In this document: in pieces, positions 44,031 to 55,434 of the stretch
Layout of the letters: each line of letters begins with the position of its first letter
How positions within the stretch are numbered: the stretch's first letter is position 1
Origin: Micrasema longulum
Lineage: Eukaryota; Arthropoda; Insecta; Trichoptera; Brachycentridae
NCBI GenBank assembly: GCA_022494885.1
Contig: JAGVSM010002993.1
Span: 1-64,000, forward strand
Direction of reading: 5' to 3'
Length of the DNA stretch: 64,000 nucleotides
Program-made: the position numbers and the translations under genes
The notes under the pieces: generated by a model
What the model saw: only the letters and a program-made list of their open reading frames with translations
What the model was told of the DNA's origin: nothing
Databases searched by the model: none

Positions 44031-45680
44031 AATACTTAGCAATTCTCGTTACATCTTAAACAATTATGTACTTATATTTAGTTCGCAAACTTCCTATGCC
44101 CTCACGTCCGGTCCTGTTTCGGCCATACTCTGAAACAAAGTGTAACATCTGCTCAAGGAGCGAGATAGAATGGCACAATCGGTACAGAAATAAGACGAGA
44201 CTTATTGAATTGTTCATATACTTCTCTCATATACTCCAGAGTAAATGGGAAATGGACACTTATACTCGTAAGCTTTGGAGAATCAATTTCTATGGAATCG
44301 CAAAATGATATAATATTGCCGCTTCGTTACATACGGGATGATTTAATTTTTAACTTAAGATAAACTTTTGCTACAGTTTCACAGGAAATCTTAAACCCAA
44401 AGGGATATTATTTGTATAATGTTACTATTACAGTCTCGTGATACGTCTTAAAATTATAAAATATAGCCTTTAAAAACTGGGTACATAAATAATAATATTG
44501 TTTGTTATCAAATATCAAATTACCTAGCGAGATAAGATATTTAATTAAATTCATTTAAAAAAATATATATCGCCTAATATAATTTTTATAGTCTCATATA
44601 TGGTTTCATAATATAAATGGATAGTCTTATTTGGTCCTTAAAAATCATCAATTTTTATTTCCTAATCGATAATTTGTAAATTTACTTCGTATTTTACTGG
44701 GTTTTGGAATATATTTGCAATTTTTTTTGTTGCTGTGTTTATTTTTAATATTTTTTTAACAATGTTTTTCTTTTTGTCTTTTACTTTTATTATTTTTCTA
44801 TGTATTGATTCATTATTTTAATATATTTTTTTGACTGGCTTAGAACGAGGTAAATAGCCCTAGTAAGATAGTCCAAAGCAACTTTGTATAAGTGTATATT
44901 TCTATGTTACTAATATAATAATAAATAAATTTAAAAAAATCTTAAGCTCAAAACGATAAAATCGGGCTATTTAAGAAAAATATTATGTTTTCACTGAGTA
45001 AAAACTCTAAAAAACATATATAACTCCGAAATAAACTATATCGGTTAACAACAAAAGGAATCTTCTTTTTCAAAAGAAACATTTTTTTAATAAAAACAAG
45101 ACAAGCTTAAATGAGAAAAAAGTACTTTTTTTTTAGCAAAACGAATAATTACAAAACAAGGCACAAAAATAAATAATATGTTAGTAAGAAAATAGAAATG
45201 AGTATTTTTGTTTTTAAAAAAACATTGACAAGACAAGTAATTACCAGAATATTTAAATTGTTTAACTTGTTAGGAAATGCTCAAATTATGGCTATCCAAT
45301 CAAGAGTTTATTTTGAACATTTATTTTATAAATCACATCAATTTTTATTTATTTTTGTAACCATTTGTTTTTAATTTAAGAGACACTGTTATCATGCAAA
45401 CTTATAATCAACAAAAATCTTCACGAACAATCTACAAAAAACGTCTAGGTCGAATTTCAGTTGTTAAAAATTACGCACTGTAATAAAGTTACTGGGCCTT
45501 AAAAAAAATATTGTGTATATTTTTTAATTGTTTTGTATTTTTTGAGCACCAATATGATATTGTTATATTGTTTATGAAATAAAAACCCAAATTTATAAAA
45601 ACTTTAAAACCCGACTGCTTTATTGGCGATCGCTTAGCTTTTAAAAACTAAAATTTACACCAAGTTTTTGTAAAAACAAC
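44031..45680. other. No gene recognised
   Basis: A plus-strand frame of 80 codons at 44066-44308 matches nothing I know. 44700-44940 has T-rich wording ending in AATAATAAATAAAT that could be a degraded LINE 3' UTR. The remainder is AT-rich. Confidence 0.35.
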
Positions 45681-45682
45681 CA

Positions 45683-45908
45683 GGGCCCTGATTACAATAG
45701 GAAGTTTATCTACGAAGTCAAATTAAGTTTTTTGTATGCAAAGCAAACTATGCATACAAATTTTCTTCCAAACATATTCAATTATAGATAATCGACAAAG
45801 ATACTTTAAGTGTTAATGCAAATATACTAATTTTTGTACATAAATATCGGTTTTTATTTATAGACAGTCGAAGATAACTCTGTTAACTATCCATTATAAT
45901 CGAGGCTC
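45683..45908. mobile_element. MITE family C, copy 2
   Basis: Left end GGGCCCTGATTACAATAGG and right end CCATTATAATCGAGGCTC are imperfect inverted partners. The interior (AAATTAAGTTTTTTGTATGC, TTCAATTATAGATAATCGAC, AAATATCGGTTTTTATTTA) aligns with 13577-13807. About 226 bp, non-coding. Confidence 0.7.
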
Positions 45909-46955
45909 TGATCTTGAAAATTTTAATGCAGAAATATTATAAATTGTGAATTACGATTCAACGGAAAATTATTAAAAATAAATTAAAGAACAAATGCTTT
46001 TTTAAAATCTTTTCTATGGTAAATAATTCATGATTTCTTATTTCAATATTTGAATTGAAAGTGTATGTTGAGTAGTGGGAAGTAAGAATGGGGCGAAGAG
46101 CTTTTATGGTTCTAGAAGTCGAACTAGAAATGATATTTGCCAAAGGAAATGAGATGCCAGAGAAAAAGCCTCGTTGATTGACGACACAGACCAAGCGCAG
46201 AAAATTGCTTCGGAAGGCGACGCCGACGTGAGGCGATCTCTTGACAAATGCTTCCAGCCACATCGAGATTTAATAGAATGCCTAGCTGTATTTGCGCGCG
46301 ATAGGAAGAATATTTATACAAGGCTGTCGAGACAGGAGAATCTCACTAAAAAGACGTATGTTTTTCATCTCGTAAACAGATGTGTACGGCTTTGTATCTC
46401 ACCGTCTGCGTCTTCTAGTCCTTTGATAAAATGGAAGCTCTTAGAATGGCGGTATATTACTCGCTCGCATGAATATTGAATTAAGTAGGAAATCTTTTCA
46501 TTTCAACAGTTTTTACGTGTAACACCGTGGTGAGGTATTGAATGACGCATTTAAATGCCTTTTTATTTCGGGAAAAACGAGTTTCTATGAAAAAGTGCCT
46601 TTCAAATTACATTACGGAGTTCGGTTTCTTTTTACCCAGAATTGCTTAGAAATTCAATCGATTTATCTTTTATAAATATGTATTCAAAGCCTTACATCGT
46701 TTATTTCGTCGGTGTGTGTTTTTTTTACAACTAAACAAACATTTCCAAAGTTCATAATATTTTTTGATGAATTGAATGATTTATTTCATAATACGATCAT
46801 AGTAATTTACATATACGTAGTAATAGACATATTTTTTTTCCTCTTAATAATTAGCCAGATTTTTTTTTCTTCTTTTATTAATTGAAACTGGTGGTTGTTT
46901 TTCAGAAAAAGTAAATCAATAATATTTTTAAGTGGTATGAAAAATGAGTAAAAGG
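45909..46955. other. No element recognised; contains a coding-like open segment 46147-46479
   Basis: From about 46150 the plus strand is open through ASLIDDTDQAQKIASEGDAD and DKCFQPHRDLIECLAVFARD to a stop at 46480. Composition is balanced and GC-richer than the flanks, unlike the transposon remnants. No ATG start is present (the frame opens upstream after a stop). No domain is recognised. It may be an exon of a host gene or a conserved non-coding element; overlapping minus-strand frames of similar length weaken the coding case. Confidence 0.3.
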
Positions 46956-46959
46956 GAAA

Positions 46960-47185
46960 TTTTACTTCTTTTACACGTTTAAAGTAATAAGGGTCTATGA
47001 AATAATGTCGAGTAAAAAAAATAATTTTTTGCTACTTATAAATAGCTAAACAAATATTTTTAAAATTGTAATTTTGAATTCCCGAAAAAACTGTCATTGT
47101 ATTGGCCACGCACCTAATACGTTACGATTCGTATTAATTTTAAACTATGATAGTAACGGTTAATTTTTCTATAGAACATCGTCAT
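46960..47185. repeat. Family B dispersed repeat, copy 1
   Basis: AGGGTCTATGAAATAATGTC, AAATTGTAATTTTGAATTCC, CATTGTATTGGCCACGCACC and AATACGTTACGATTCGTATT have close counterparts in the same order and orientation at 58310-58560. No coding content and no terminal inverted repeats were found. Type unknown. Confidence 0.75.
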
Positions 47186-47240
47186 GAATATAGCACTGCG
47201 CTGGTACTCCAATTGCAAAGTATCCTGATCATCAATTCGA
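47186..47240 (-). mobile_element. SINE1 fragment
   Basis: GCACTGCGCTGGTACTCCAA then TTGCAAAGTATCCTGATCAT parallels the minus-strand SINE1 3' region (GCATTGCATTGGTACACCAA, GCAGCGTATC). Confidence 0.55.
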
Positions 47241-47610
47241 CAAATAAGGACGAGGTGTTCAGGCGCATAGCTAAAAAAAATTAAACGTTTTTTTAATAAA
47301 GATTATTTAAATAATTTTAACCTTGTATGTTGTAATTATACAAATTTTGATTGTGAAATTGAACCAGAATCATGTAAACGAGTGTTTTCAAATAGATGGT
47401 TACTTTCAGGTAAAAATCTTGAACTCTACAGTGCCCAATGTAAACGATCTGCAGACCTATAGTAATCGGTGTACAAAAGTGATTTTAAACATGTTTATCA
47501 TTCGGCGACTAATTTATTTTTGTTTATTTTTAGACTAGTCAAAAGATTAGTTAATTTTTCGATAAAATTTGAAACATCAAGTCAGTTGCACGTATTTTGT
47601 CAAAAGTGCA

Positions 47611-47654
47611 CACCGATTAAACTTAAGTGTAATTAAACTTAAGTTTAATCGGTG
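47611..47654. repeat. Perfect 17-bp hairpin
   Basis: CACCGATTAAACTTAAG (47611-47627) and CTTAAGTTTAATCGGTG (47638-47654) are exact reverse complements around a 10-nt loop. It lies in otherwise featureless sequence (47241-47950) and is followed by a T run. It could be a relic of a larger inverted repeat. Confidence 0.85.
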
Positions 47655-47952
47655 TTTTTTTTTGTAATTGTTATTAATTAATTAATTATTGTTTCCGCAA
47701 CTATTAAGAGATGTTCATTCAAATTGTTGTTTCTTGTTTTCCTTACATTTTTGTATTTTGTAACATTTTAATGGCAGATATAGTACTCGTATGTAGCCCA
47801 CGTAAACTTAAATATAAAACTAAAACTGAATTGTTTTTTTGTTTCATTATTTGTCTCAGTATTTTCATAAAAAAACATTCATAAAATGATATTTTTTGCT
47901 AGAATTAGAAAAATTGGGCTTGAAGGGTTTAAGAGAAAATCTAAAAAAAATA

Positions 47953-48045
47953 AGTCCGTCTCGCAGTATAGCGGTTGGTTCTTTTGACTTCCACGCCTGA
48001 GGACCTAGATTCTAGTTCTTGGAGTGTGGACGAAAAATATTTATT
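47953..48045 (+). mobile_element. tRNA-like SINE head
   Basis: AGTCCGTCTCGCAGTATAGC, GGTTGGTTCTTTTGACTTCC and GAGGACCTAGATTCTAGTTC resemble a tRNA-derived head with an A-box-like TATAGCGGTTGG and a B-box-like GGACCTAGATTC. The same start (AAGTCCGTCTCG) is at 60310, where a SINE1 body follows. Here no SINE1 body is recognisable. Confidence 0.45.
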
Positions 48046-48370
48046 TTTGAAGTGGTAAAAAGGAGAGGCAATTTATTGATTTTTTTATGTTTTAAACATC
48101 TGGTAGATTTAACGTGAATTTATTTTCAATTTCATATTAATTTGTATGAGACATGCCTTTTCAGTTTTTAATATTGATTTTAATACTCAAAATTGAAATA
48201 CATTTATTTACAACATCAAATCTTGTATAGGAAAACAAAAGTAAATCCAATTTTTTAAATCTATAATAGAAAAAAAAATTTTTTTTATAATTAGTAAAAA
48301 ATAATTATCAATTATTGATCATAATATTATTGAGTGCCTATACATCATCAATGGGTTTTGGCTTCATGAT
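48046..48370. other. No gene recognised
   Basis: AT-rich spacer. Confidence 0.4.
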
Positions 48371-48374
48371 TTTA

Positions 48375-48830
48375 ACATAATTATTCCATGTCGGCTCCAT
48401 AGTTGGAGCATATAGTGTCCATAAAGAGCCTCCATGCATCTTTATCGGCTGCCAGATCCTGTACGTTTTTCCAAGTCAGGTTCTTGTTCCGAAATTCTGA
48501 CATAAACTTCTGAAGAACAATCAGCAGTGGACGTCCGGGACGTCGAGAACCTGATGCCTTGTAAAGTAAACCAGCGTGGCTAAAGGCTCTCAGGAGGCAT
48601 CCGCAGTACATGGCCAAGCCAACCGTTTCGCCTCCGCTTGATGATGGTTGTCACCGGATTTTGCTGCGGCCATTCCCTCATTACTTTATTCTTCACCAAG
48701 TCAAACCACCGCACACCCAAGATTTTTCTGAGACACTTATTCTTAAAACTCAGTATTTTGTTGTTTTGAACCCTAGTGGGGTGCCACGATTCGCATCCAA
48801 TAGGTGCTATGTAGTTGTTTCATAGGCGGC
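48375..48830 (-). pseudogene. LINE ORF2 C-terminus, second RTE-like lineage
   Basis: Minus strand: LRNKCLRKILGVRWFD, KRRRNGWLGHVLRMPPES, then in another frame SGSRRPGRPLLI and LTWKNVQDLAADKDAWRLFM. The QR.LR.IL.VRW.D / KRRR..WLGHVLRMP / RPGRP...W..D...L..T W..V..LA.D...WR block order is the C-terminal half of an RTE/Jockey-type LINE protein. A frame change near 48610 splits it. It is unlike the SLRWFGHVEQMD family at 39840, so it is another lineage. Confidence 0.8.
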
Positions 48831-49535
48831 TTTTTTTTTTCACTGAGTAAACTTCCGACCTCTAGACAGCCTTCATACTGTTAATGTAGTGACTGCTACT
48901 CCTAGCCGCACTCCCAATTACTTTTGAAAGCTGTCATTTTCTATAAAATATTCTCCCACATTTGAAACTTTCGACCCTTTTGATAATTATGTTTGACAGC
49001 GTCAGGGGAATTTGAGCATAAAGACACGAAATGTTACTCAGTTAATGGGTTTATTTTTAACATCAATTTTTAAACCCATGCATGCGTAGTTTATCGTCAA
49101 TTTATTGTCGCACAAAATAAGTATAGATTTTTGTCAAACCTAGAGTAAACATGTAAAATAAAATAAATATCTTTGTTTTTAACCATTCATTTTTATTTTT
49201 CTACCTGTTTAATTTTTTCAATGTTAGCTAAATATTTCTCATATATAAAAGTCATAATTTCAATAAAGACATTGGATTAAAATTTCTTCATGTTGAAAAT
49301 AAAATAATCAAATACGACAACTCGGTAATCTTAAAAATGAAAAATGCTTTTTGTAATAAGAAAAAAAAACAAATAACTGAACAAAGAATATTTCCTTAGG
49401 TCAACTCCTGTCTAGTTTTAAAGATTGTATACATCTCACATTGCGCTTCCCATATTTACAAGATAAAAAGGCTTGATTGATTAGCTTCATTTGTTATATT
49501 AAGAAACCATTAATTAAATAAAAAAGGAAAGAATT
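48831..49535. other. No gene recognised
   Basis: AT-rich; a small GC-richer patch near 48850-48960 with no match. Confidence 0.4.
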
Positions 49536-49539
49536 CATT

Positions 49540-49650
49540 AGTTAAGTAAACCTTGATCAAGGAGCTTGTTTAGCTTTGAAACCGGTCGGTAGATAAAATA
49601 AGTCATTTTAAACAAAGTTGTTCTATTTGTTTAATTATAATGAATAATCA
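49540..49650 (+). mobile_element. Possible Penelope-like terminus
   Basis: CTTGATCAAGGAGC, then GCTTTGAAACCGGTCGG (49552-49590) followed by AAAATAAGTCATTTTAAACA has the CTGA..A - stem - GAAAC layout and downstream AAATAAGT word of the other Penelope-type ends here. The core is more degraded and no coding part is adjacent. Confidence 0.4.
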
Positions 49651-50550
49651 TAAAGTAAGTGCTTCAAATATAAATTTTACAAGAGTAAACAATTGTTATT
49701 CATGAAATAAAAAATTCTATTTCGCATGTATTGTAAAGATAATTATGTAGGCATTCATAAGTTTAAATGTAATATCTTTCTTTAAAACCAATTATTAAGA
49801 GTTTTTTCCTTGGTGTAAACTTACAATAAAACATTAAAAAATAAATATTAAAGTAATTATGAGTACTTAATTGTTATTTATTACAAAATTCAATTTCACC
49901 ACATTTGTAGTTATTTTGGTTGAACTTTCGCAAACATATTTATTTTATAAAAATCACGAGGTATGAATAATTTATTTAATGAATCATGGAAATTGGAAAA
50001 TATTTCTATATTATTATCGAGATGGAATCGAAATGAAAATTATCATAAAAATAATGAGATTTAAACTTCCACACAGTAGCGGGCCATTAATCAATGAAAG
50101 CCGTCGATAAAGTTATAATTGAATTATAAACAACATTAACATTCCTATTACACAAGCCACGCGCCGCCCTTTTCCGTAAATTTCCCATTTCGTGGCTCAA
50201 AACTTGGGGGTGGCTACCCCATGGGAATACCCAGTACCTATATGTGAGAGTTACAGATATTAGCAGCTATACATCTATATTCCTGTCTCCATAGCCAGAG
50301 CATGTGGCCGTGGCTAGTGAGGAGTTGGGACTGTCCCAAAAAAATACTCCATAAATTACCTACCTGAGAAATTGTCTTTCATTGATACAACTTTTTATCA
50401 AATATTGCGTCTTTATACTGACATTGGTTAAGAATTTCAGCCAAAGTTATTTTGTTGTCACACGAAAAGAATTTTATTTTATTTTATTCATCAAAATAAA
50501 AAGTGTTATTTTATTTAGTTTCAAATCATCAGACTATAGTTAAATGGAGA
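49651..50550. other. No gene recognised; GC-richer island 50060-50330
   Basis: AT-rich to about 50060. The island 50060-50330 contains GGGCCATTAATCAATGAAAG, GTCGATAAAGTTATAATTG and a GC-rich segment, with no recognised repeat or frame. It resembles the islands at 12835 and 15330 in composition and CGATAAA/ATTAAT words; regulatory function is only a guess. Confidence 0.3.
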
Positions 50551-50555
50551 ATAAG

Positions 50556-51236
50556 CTAAATTTAGGATATTTACTACTACTAATACTACCATCACGCCAT
50601 TTCCCCGTAGAGGTAGGCAGAGATAATGGACCGCCACACACGTCTATTTTGGCATACATTCGTAGCTTCTTCCACATTTATACATCTTGTCATACATGCC
50701 CTTCGGTTCTGTCTGCTTTTGACATGACCAGACTTAAGATTTTGGTTTATCTAATCATGCCACGTCTTTCTTGGTCGTCCTTGTCTCACGTTACCGTTCA
50801 TTTTCGCCATATATACTTGTTTTACCATTGTTTCTTCGTCCATTTGTTCTACGTGACCTAACCATCTCAGAGACCCTTTCTGAGTCTTATCAATTATACT
50901 TGACTCAGATTTACACTCTCGCCTGATTTTATCATTTGTAACCCTGTCATACATTGATTTCCCACAAATTTGTCTAAGAGATCGCATTTCAACCGCATTC
51001 ACTCGGCTTTAATCCTTCCTCTGCCAGATCCATGTTTCACTTCCATACATAAGTGTTGGGACTAAAACTCCGTTGTGCACTGCCAGTTTAACTTCGATTG
51101 ACATATTTTTATTGGCAATTACTTTACTTAGTGCTCCGTTCATTAGGTTGCCCGCATTCACTCTTCTTTCAATATCTTTTTCTACTCTTCCATCTCTCGA
51201 AAACATGCTTTCCAGTTACAAAAATTCTTCTTCAAA
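50556..51236 (-). pseudogene. RTE-like LINE, C-terminal half and 3' end
   Basis: Minus strand: FSRDGRVEKDIERRVNAGNL, MNGALSKVIANKNMSIEVKL, VLVPTLMYGSETWIWQRKD, a stop, then VNAVEMRSLRQICGKSMYD, GSLRWLGHVEQMDEETMVKQ and NVRQGRPRKTWHD. It is the same family as 39840-40850 and keeps the segment deleted there (DIERRVNAGN). The 3' tail reads (TAGTAGTA)-type on this strand at 50556-50580. It is truncated just after the RT domain. Confidence 0.9.
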
Positions 51237-52190
51237 AAAATAATCGTGAAATAAACATTTCCACCAATTTCGCAGAGCAGCCAAGCATGGAAATTTCTCC
51301 AAAATGTTGACAATATTAATGTTATTTATTATAACTTATTATGTGATAAATCATTGAAAAAAAGATGATTCAATATTTAAATGAACTCGCAGCACCTTGA
51401 TTTACTTTGCATCGCTGATTAAGAAATTAGAAACAGGTATTGAAAAATAACAAAAGCAGCAGTTCAAGATACAAGTTTATTTACAAACAATTCATATCTA
51501 TGTTAACAGTTTCCGGGTAGCCATGATTTTCAATTTTGAAAGTGTTTTGACGGGTACTAGGTTTTTTTATTGAATGTCAGGAAAACTCGCCAACGTGAAC
51601 TAGTAACGTTACGGTTGGTATAATTTCAAAATTACAAAACTTTAATAAACCGTAAAGATGAAAATACGATACATTAAATAAAAAAAAAGATTAAAACTTT
51701 TCCACTTAATTTAAAAGTTTATTAACAAATAAAAAAAACCTCCGGATTTTTTTATTATGCCGAAAGTAGTAAACGAATGTGGTGATTTGTGTATGAACGT
51801 AATATACAAGCCTATTGTTTTTTTAAGCTTTCTGATGAAAAAGTTTGCAGCAAGCTTCCTTCACATTCATCATTAATATTTATAGCAGTACATATTTATT
51901 TAAAGCTCAAAGGGTTTTTTTATCATCTGCAAATCCTTGTTAATTCTGTGCTTCATTAGTGGAGTTTTTTTAGTAACAAATCCTAATATTGATATAGCTA
52001 CCGTGGGCGCGCTTTGATACGATAAATCATTTGAATATATTTAATACTAAGTACTCAGACATTATTTACAATCATATTTTAACATTTCATGTGTTCAGAA
52101 AAAAACTTTTTATATCAGCTTAATTGAAATTGTATTGTTTATTGTCACCATTATAATAAAATTACCATTAAACATTAGTTAAAGACGACT
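51237..52190. other. No gene recognised
   Basis: AT-rich spacer; no coding or repeat assignment. Confidence 0.4.
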
Positions 52191-52194
52191 CATT

Positions 52195-52455
52195 ATCAAC
52201 ATCATTCCCCTTTTTTGCACCTAGTGGTGCATAGAGCATTGCATTGGTAAATGAAATGCAGTATATTTTTATCATCTGTCACATAAAGATAAGATGATCA
52301 GTCTTACGCTCTAGGTACCAGTCCAGGAACAACGAAACATTGCACTTTGAACAACCTTTAAAATCGAAATTTCATATTCACCCTGCCAGGATTTGAAGCC
52401 AGAACTTCAAGAATGGTAAGTGAACACGCCAACTATTTCATAGCGAGGCGCATTT
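52195..52455 (-). mobile_element. SINE1, full-length copy
   Basis: AACATCATTCCCC tail, CTAGTGGTGCATAGAGCATT, AAGATAAGATGATCAGTCTT, GTACCAGTCCAGGAACAACG, body with CAACCTTTAAAATCG, then a diverged head (CAAGAATGGTAAGTGAACAC). Its central part is the best match for the interrupted copy at 29345-29735. Confidence 0.85.
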
Positions 52456-52905
52456 ATCCACACTCAATTTTTTATTTAGGATTTACACCTGAAAGTAACC
52501 ACCGTTTCGGTTCTATTTCATAGATTCTGTATTTTTTTTATCTTAAGAAGCCTAAAATCACTTTTATGTTCAAATCATACTATTTTCTATTTATTCGTAC
52601 TTCCAACCTTTTTACTACTGTTAACAAATCGTTTTTTTCATATACCTTATTTATATCTACTGGACTGATAAAAAATAAGAAAATACTTTTCTCACAGATT
52701 TTGTCATTTGTTCCTTTTCGCTTTCTTAGAAAATAAGTCAAACTGAGAAGCTTTCAGAAGCAAAATCAAATTAATTCCTGAACTCTGCACATTTGTTATT
52801 TTTTTTAATTAATCGAATTAATGTTGATTGTATGATTAATGTATTTTTAAAAAGGTTCAAACAAAGCTTAAGAAACGGTTAATGGTATTTTAATAACTTA
52901 AGATT
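52456..52905. other. No gene recognised
   Basis: AT-rich spacer. Confidence 0.4.
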
Positions 52906-52911
52906 AAACAG

Positions 52912-53075
52912 TATCGACGAATGTGTGGAAAATCAATGTATGAAGCTTACGGATGATGAAATCAGGTTCACACAAATCTGAGGCAGATATATTATGTTAT
53001 TGAAGAAAGTCTTTGCGACGGTTTTGTTATTTAGAACGAATGAATGACGAAATAATACTAATGTAGAATTTCATG
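52912..53075 (+). pseudogene. RTE-like LINE, small ORF2 fragment
   Basis: RRMCGKSMY then, through frame changes, words corresponding to DEIRRECKSE and SLRWFGHVERMDDE of the 39840 family (GACGAATGTGTGGAAAATCA at the DNA level). Both ends are missing. Confidence 0.75.
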
Positions 53076-53114
53076 GTAAATCACACATTTCTTTTGTGTA
53101 AACAATAAACTAAC

Positions 53115-53465
53115 ACATTACAACACACATGAAAAACATTTTAGAGAAGATAATATAGAAGTCTTGGCGTCTACAAGGCTTATGACCTGTCATTGGCTGG
53201 TATAAGTGGTCACTTTACACTCTGTGTATCAATCACCATTTTGCCTATATTTGAACATATATATATTCTTTAAATTCTTTCATTTGTCGATGTATGTGAA
53301 GTTAAAGACCTGAAACCGTTATTAATAGATACATCTTAAAGAATTATTTCACCTTTATACTAGGCGACGTCTGAATTTTTTTTATTTTTCAATGTCTATA
53401 CTTCTTCGTTTGTCCAAATTTTTGTAGACACGGACTGGATTCAACTCCCGGGGGAGCTGTTAATT
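53115..53465 (+). repeat. Family A repeat, nearly complete unit
   Basis: Runs from ATTACAACACACATGAAAAA through GGCTTATGACCTGTCATTGG, TTCACCTTTATACTAGGCGA and CTATACTTCTTCGTTTGTCC to the unit 3' end GGACTGGATTCAACTCCCGG then GGGAGCTGTT. It shows that the end motif and the GGACTGG segment form the 3' end of the unit. Confidence 0.85.
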
Positions 53466-53754
53466 GTCATTGCTGGAAAAACACGTGCAAACTGACTAAC
53501 GTATCGAAGTTGAAGATGAATTGTAAAGTTTGCTGTTTGCACAGGGGAAAATAAAATCAAATGCGAATTATTATTGAAAGAATAAAAAAATTAAAAATAT
53601 ATTAATTCATTTTTGAAATTATGAAGTAGGGTTTTAAAAATAAATTAGAATCAGTGCACTGATAAACGATGTAATAATCCGTAAGAGTTTATAAATATAT
53701 TTTCAAGTAAAAAAAAATAAAATAAATATTGACAGATATTTGGGTTAAAAGTTT

Positions 53755-53915
53755 TTTGAACTGCAATATTTATTCGTTCCTGGATTGGCATGTGAAGTAA
53801 AAAACTGATCACCTCACTTTCATGTAACAGATGATTGCACTATGCTGCCTTTGGATTTTAAATGCAGTGGCCAATGCACCACTGGGTATGGAAAGGGAAA
53901 TAATAATGATAAATC
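53755..53915 (+). mobile_element. SINE1, head missing
   Basis: GCAATATTTATTCGTTCCTG, AAAACTGATCACCTCACTTT, CAGTGGCCAATGCACCACTG and a GGAAATAATAATGATAA tail follow the plus-strand SINE1 body and 3' end. Confidence 0.75.
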
Positions 53916-54474
53916 TTACATCACAACCTGAACTGTCCATGTTCTTTTGTATTTTTCCATTACTGTTGTTGTGTCTCCCAAACATATTAAAAATAACGAT
54001 GTAACCCTGTTTCCATTGTTACCACATTGGTAAATAAATTCAACCCAGAGTCACGAAACAATATTTGATTTATCCACCCTGAGCAAGTTGGGAGCTAAGC
54101 ATGCTGCTTCCTGAGGAACGATACAAAAACTATTCCGAAAAGTTCCAGCAACGAATGATAATCGATCAAACAGCTTTCTTTGAAAGTACTTCTCGTCGTG
54201 AGCTTGGAAACACTTGATGTAGTGTCCGGGGGGAAAAATATGCAGTAAACTGGGCAAGAGGGTTGACCATCTCATTGAATTTTCGATTATTATTAAAAAC
54301 TAAAACGATTTATTTATTTATTGAACACTTTATATACCGGGCATATTGACTCGAATCAATTTTTTCCTATCTACCGAAATTGTTCAATTTGAGAATATAA
54401 ATAGTAGGTACATGGACATATTGAAGGTATCTTAATATAGAATCTTATAATTTTGCACAAATATATACACTTTT
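53916..54474. other. No element recognised; one open frame of unknown nature
   Basis: The minus strand 54275-54051 is open for 74 codons (QRKLFDRLSFVAGTFRNS) with moderate GC; no family recognised. TTTATTTATTTATTGAACAC at 54310 could be the poly-A end of a minus-strand LINE, but no coding part confirms it. Confidence 0.3.
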
Positions 54475-54712
54475 TATCATCATTATCATCATCATCATCA
54501 TTTCTTTCCAGCTCCTAATGGTGCATAGGGCATTGGTACACCAATCGCAGCGTATCATGATTATTTTTGTTACATGAAGGTAATATAATCAGTTTTATGT
54601 TTCAGGTACCAATCAAGGAACTATGAAATATTTTAGTGCAAAAACACCCTATTTAACAAATATTTCATATTAACCGTGTCGGGAATCGAAGCTGAGACCT
54701 CGTTAATGCGAC
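54475..54712 (-). mobile_element. SINE1 with long (ATC)n tail
   Basis: The tail is ATC-type repeats (54477-54503), then CTAATGGTGCATAGGGCATT, AAGGTAATATAATCAGTTTT, GGTACCAATCAAGGAACTAT and the head part GTGTCGGGAATCGAAGCTGA. The head is cut after AGACCTCGTTAATGCG. Confidence 0.85.
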
Positions 54713-55085
54713 CATTTATATAAATTTGTAGAGATTTTTTTTTTGTAGGGATTTATTATTTATCAACGCCCAATAGGCATTTTTAAGGACATGTGTAAAC
54801 AAAGAAAATTATTTTAAAAGAAAGTTGAAAGACACAATGGTATAAAGTAGACTTGGTGGGAGAGGAAGCGGGAGAGAGATGTTCATTACTGACTTTAATT
54901 CAGTGATCTTATGAAAGAAGACCACTTGTTATCAAAGAAATCAAGACTGGCATGTTTGTTGGCTGACCTCTAAATTCTGGGCATAGGGGAATGAAAACGA
55001 TAGTTAGTTCTATGGTTATCGGCATAAAAAGTAAGATTTATCTGAGGTTTCTAGTTGGTCTTAAAAGTCGATGATAAACTAATTC
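54713..55085. other. No gene recognised
   Basis: Moderately AT-rich, with an AGAGGAAGCGGGAGAGAG patch near 54860; no coding or repeat assignment. Confidence 0.4.
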
Positions 55086-55089
55086 AATA

Positions 55090-55430
55090 CATTTCATTTC
55101 ATTTATTTATTCATATATTTAGAACATTACAGAAAAAGACCCAATTCATTCTTAATACAATAATAGATCACAAATTACAGTAGATAGTTATGTTATTAAA
55201 ATAATATAACAAAATGTAAAAAGAAAAATTAAAAGTTAGAAAGTGCTTTCCTAAGGTAAGGCCCACTGTCGTGAAATATGTCGACATCCGAGGCGATGCG
55301 ATTAAGTAGCAAGATTGTTCTACCAACCGGCATAACCATTGGCAGGTTGGTTCTGCATCGCGGTAGGTAAAACAATCGATGCTGTCTTTGTCGAAGATAG
55401 TTATCTGTTCATAACAATTTACCCTCTTTA
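55090..55430 (-). pseudogene. LINE ORF2 C-terminus with 3' UTR
   Basis: In one minus-strand frame the sequence reads LPRCRTNLPMVMPVGRTILL then LNRIASDVDIFHDSGPYLRK. This matches a LINE C-terminus of the form PRCRTN....MPVRR...LANR.ASDLD.F. The 3' UTR runs to TTCATTTATTTATTCATA at about 55095, the poly-A-like end on this strand. A longer open frame in another phase overlaps but is not the meaningful one. Confidence 0.65.
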
Positions 55431-55434
55431 CGCC

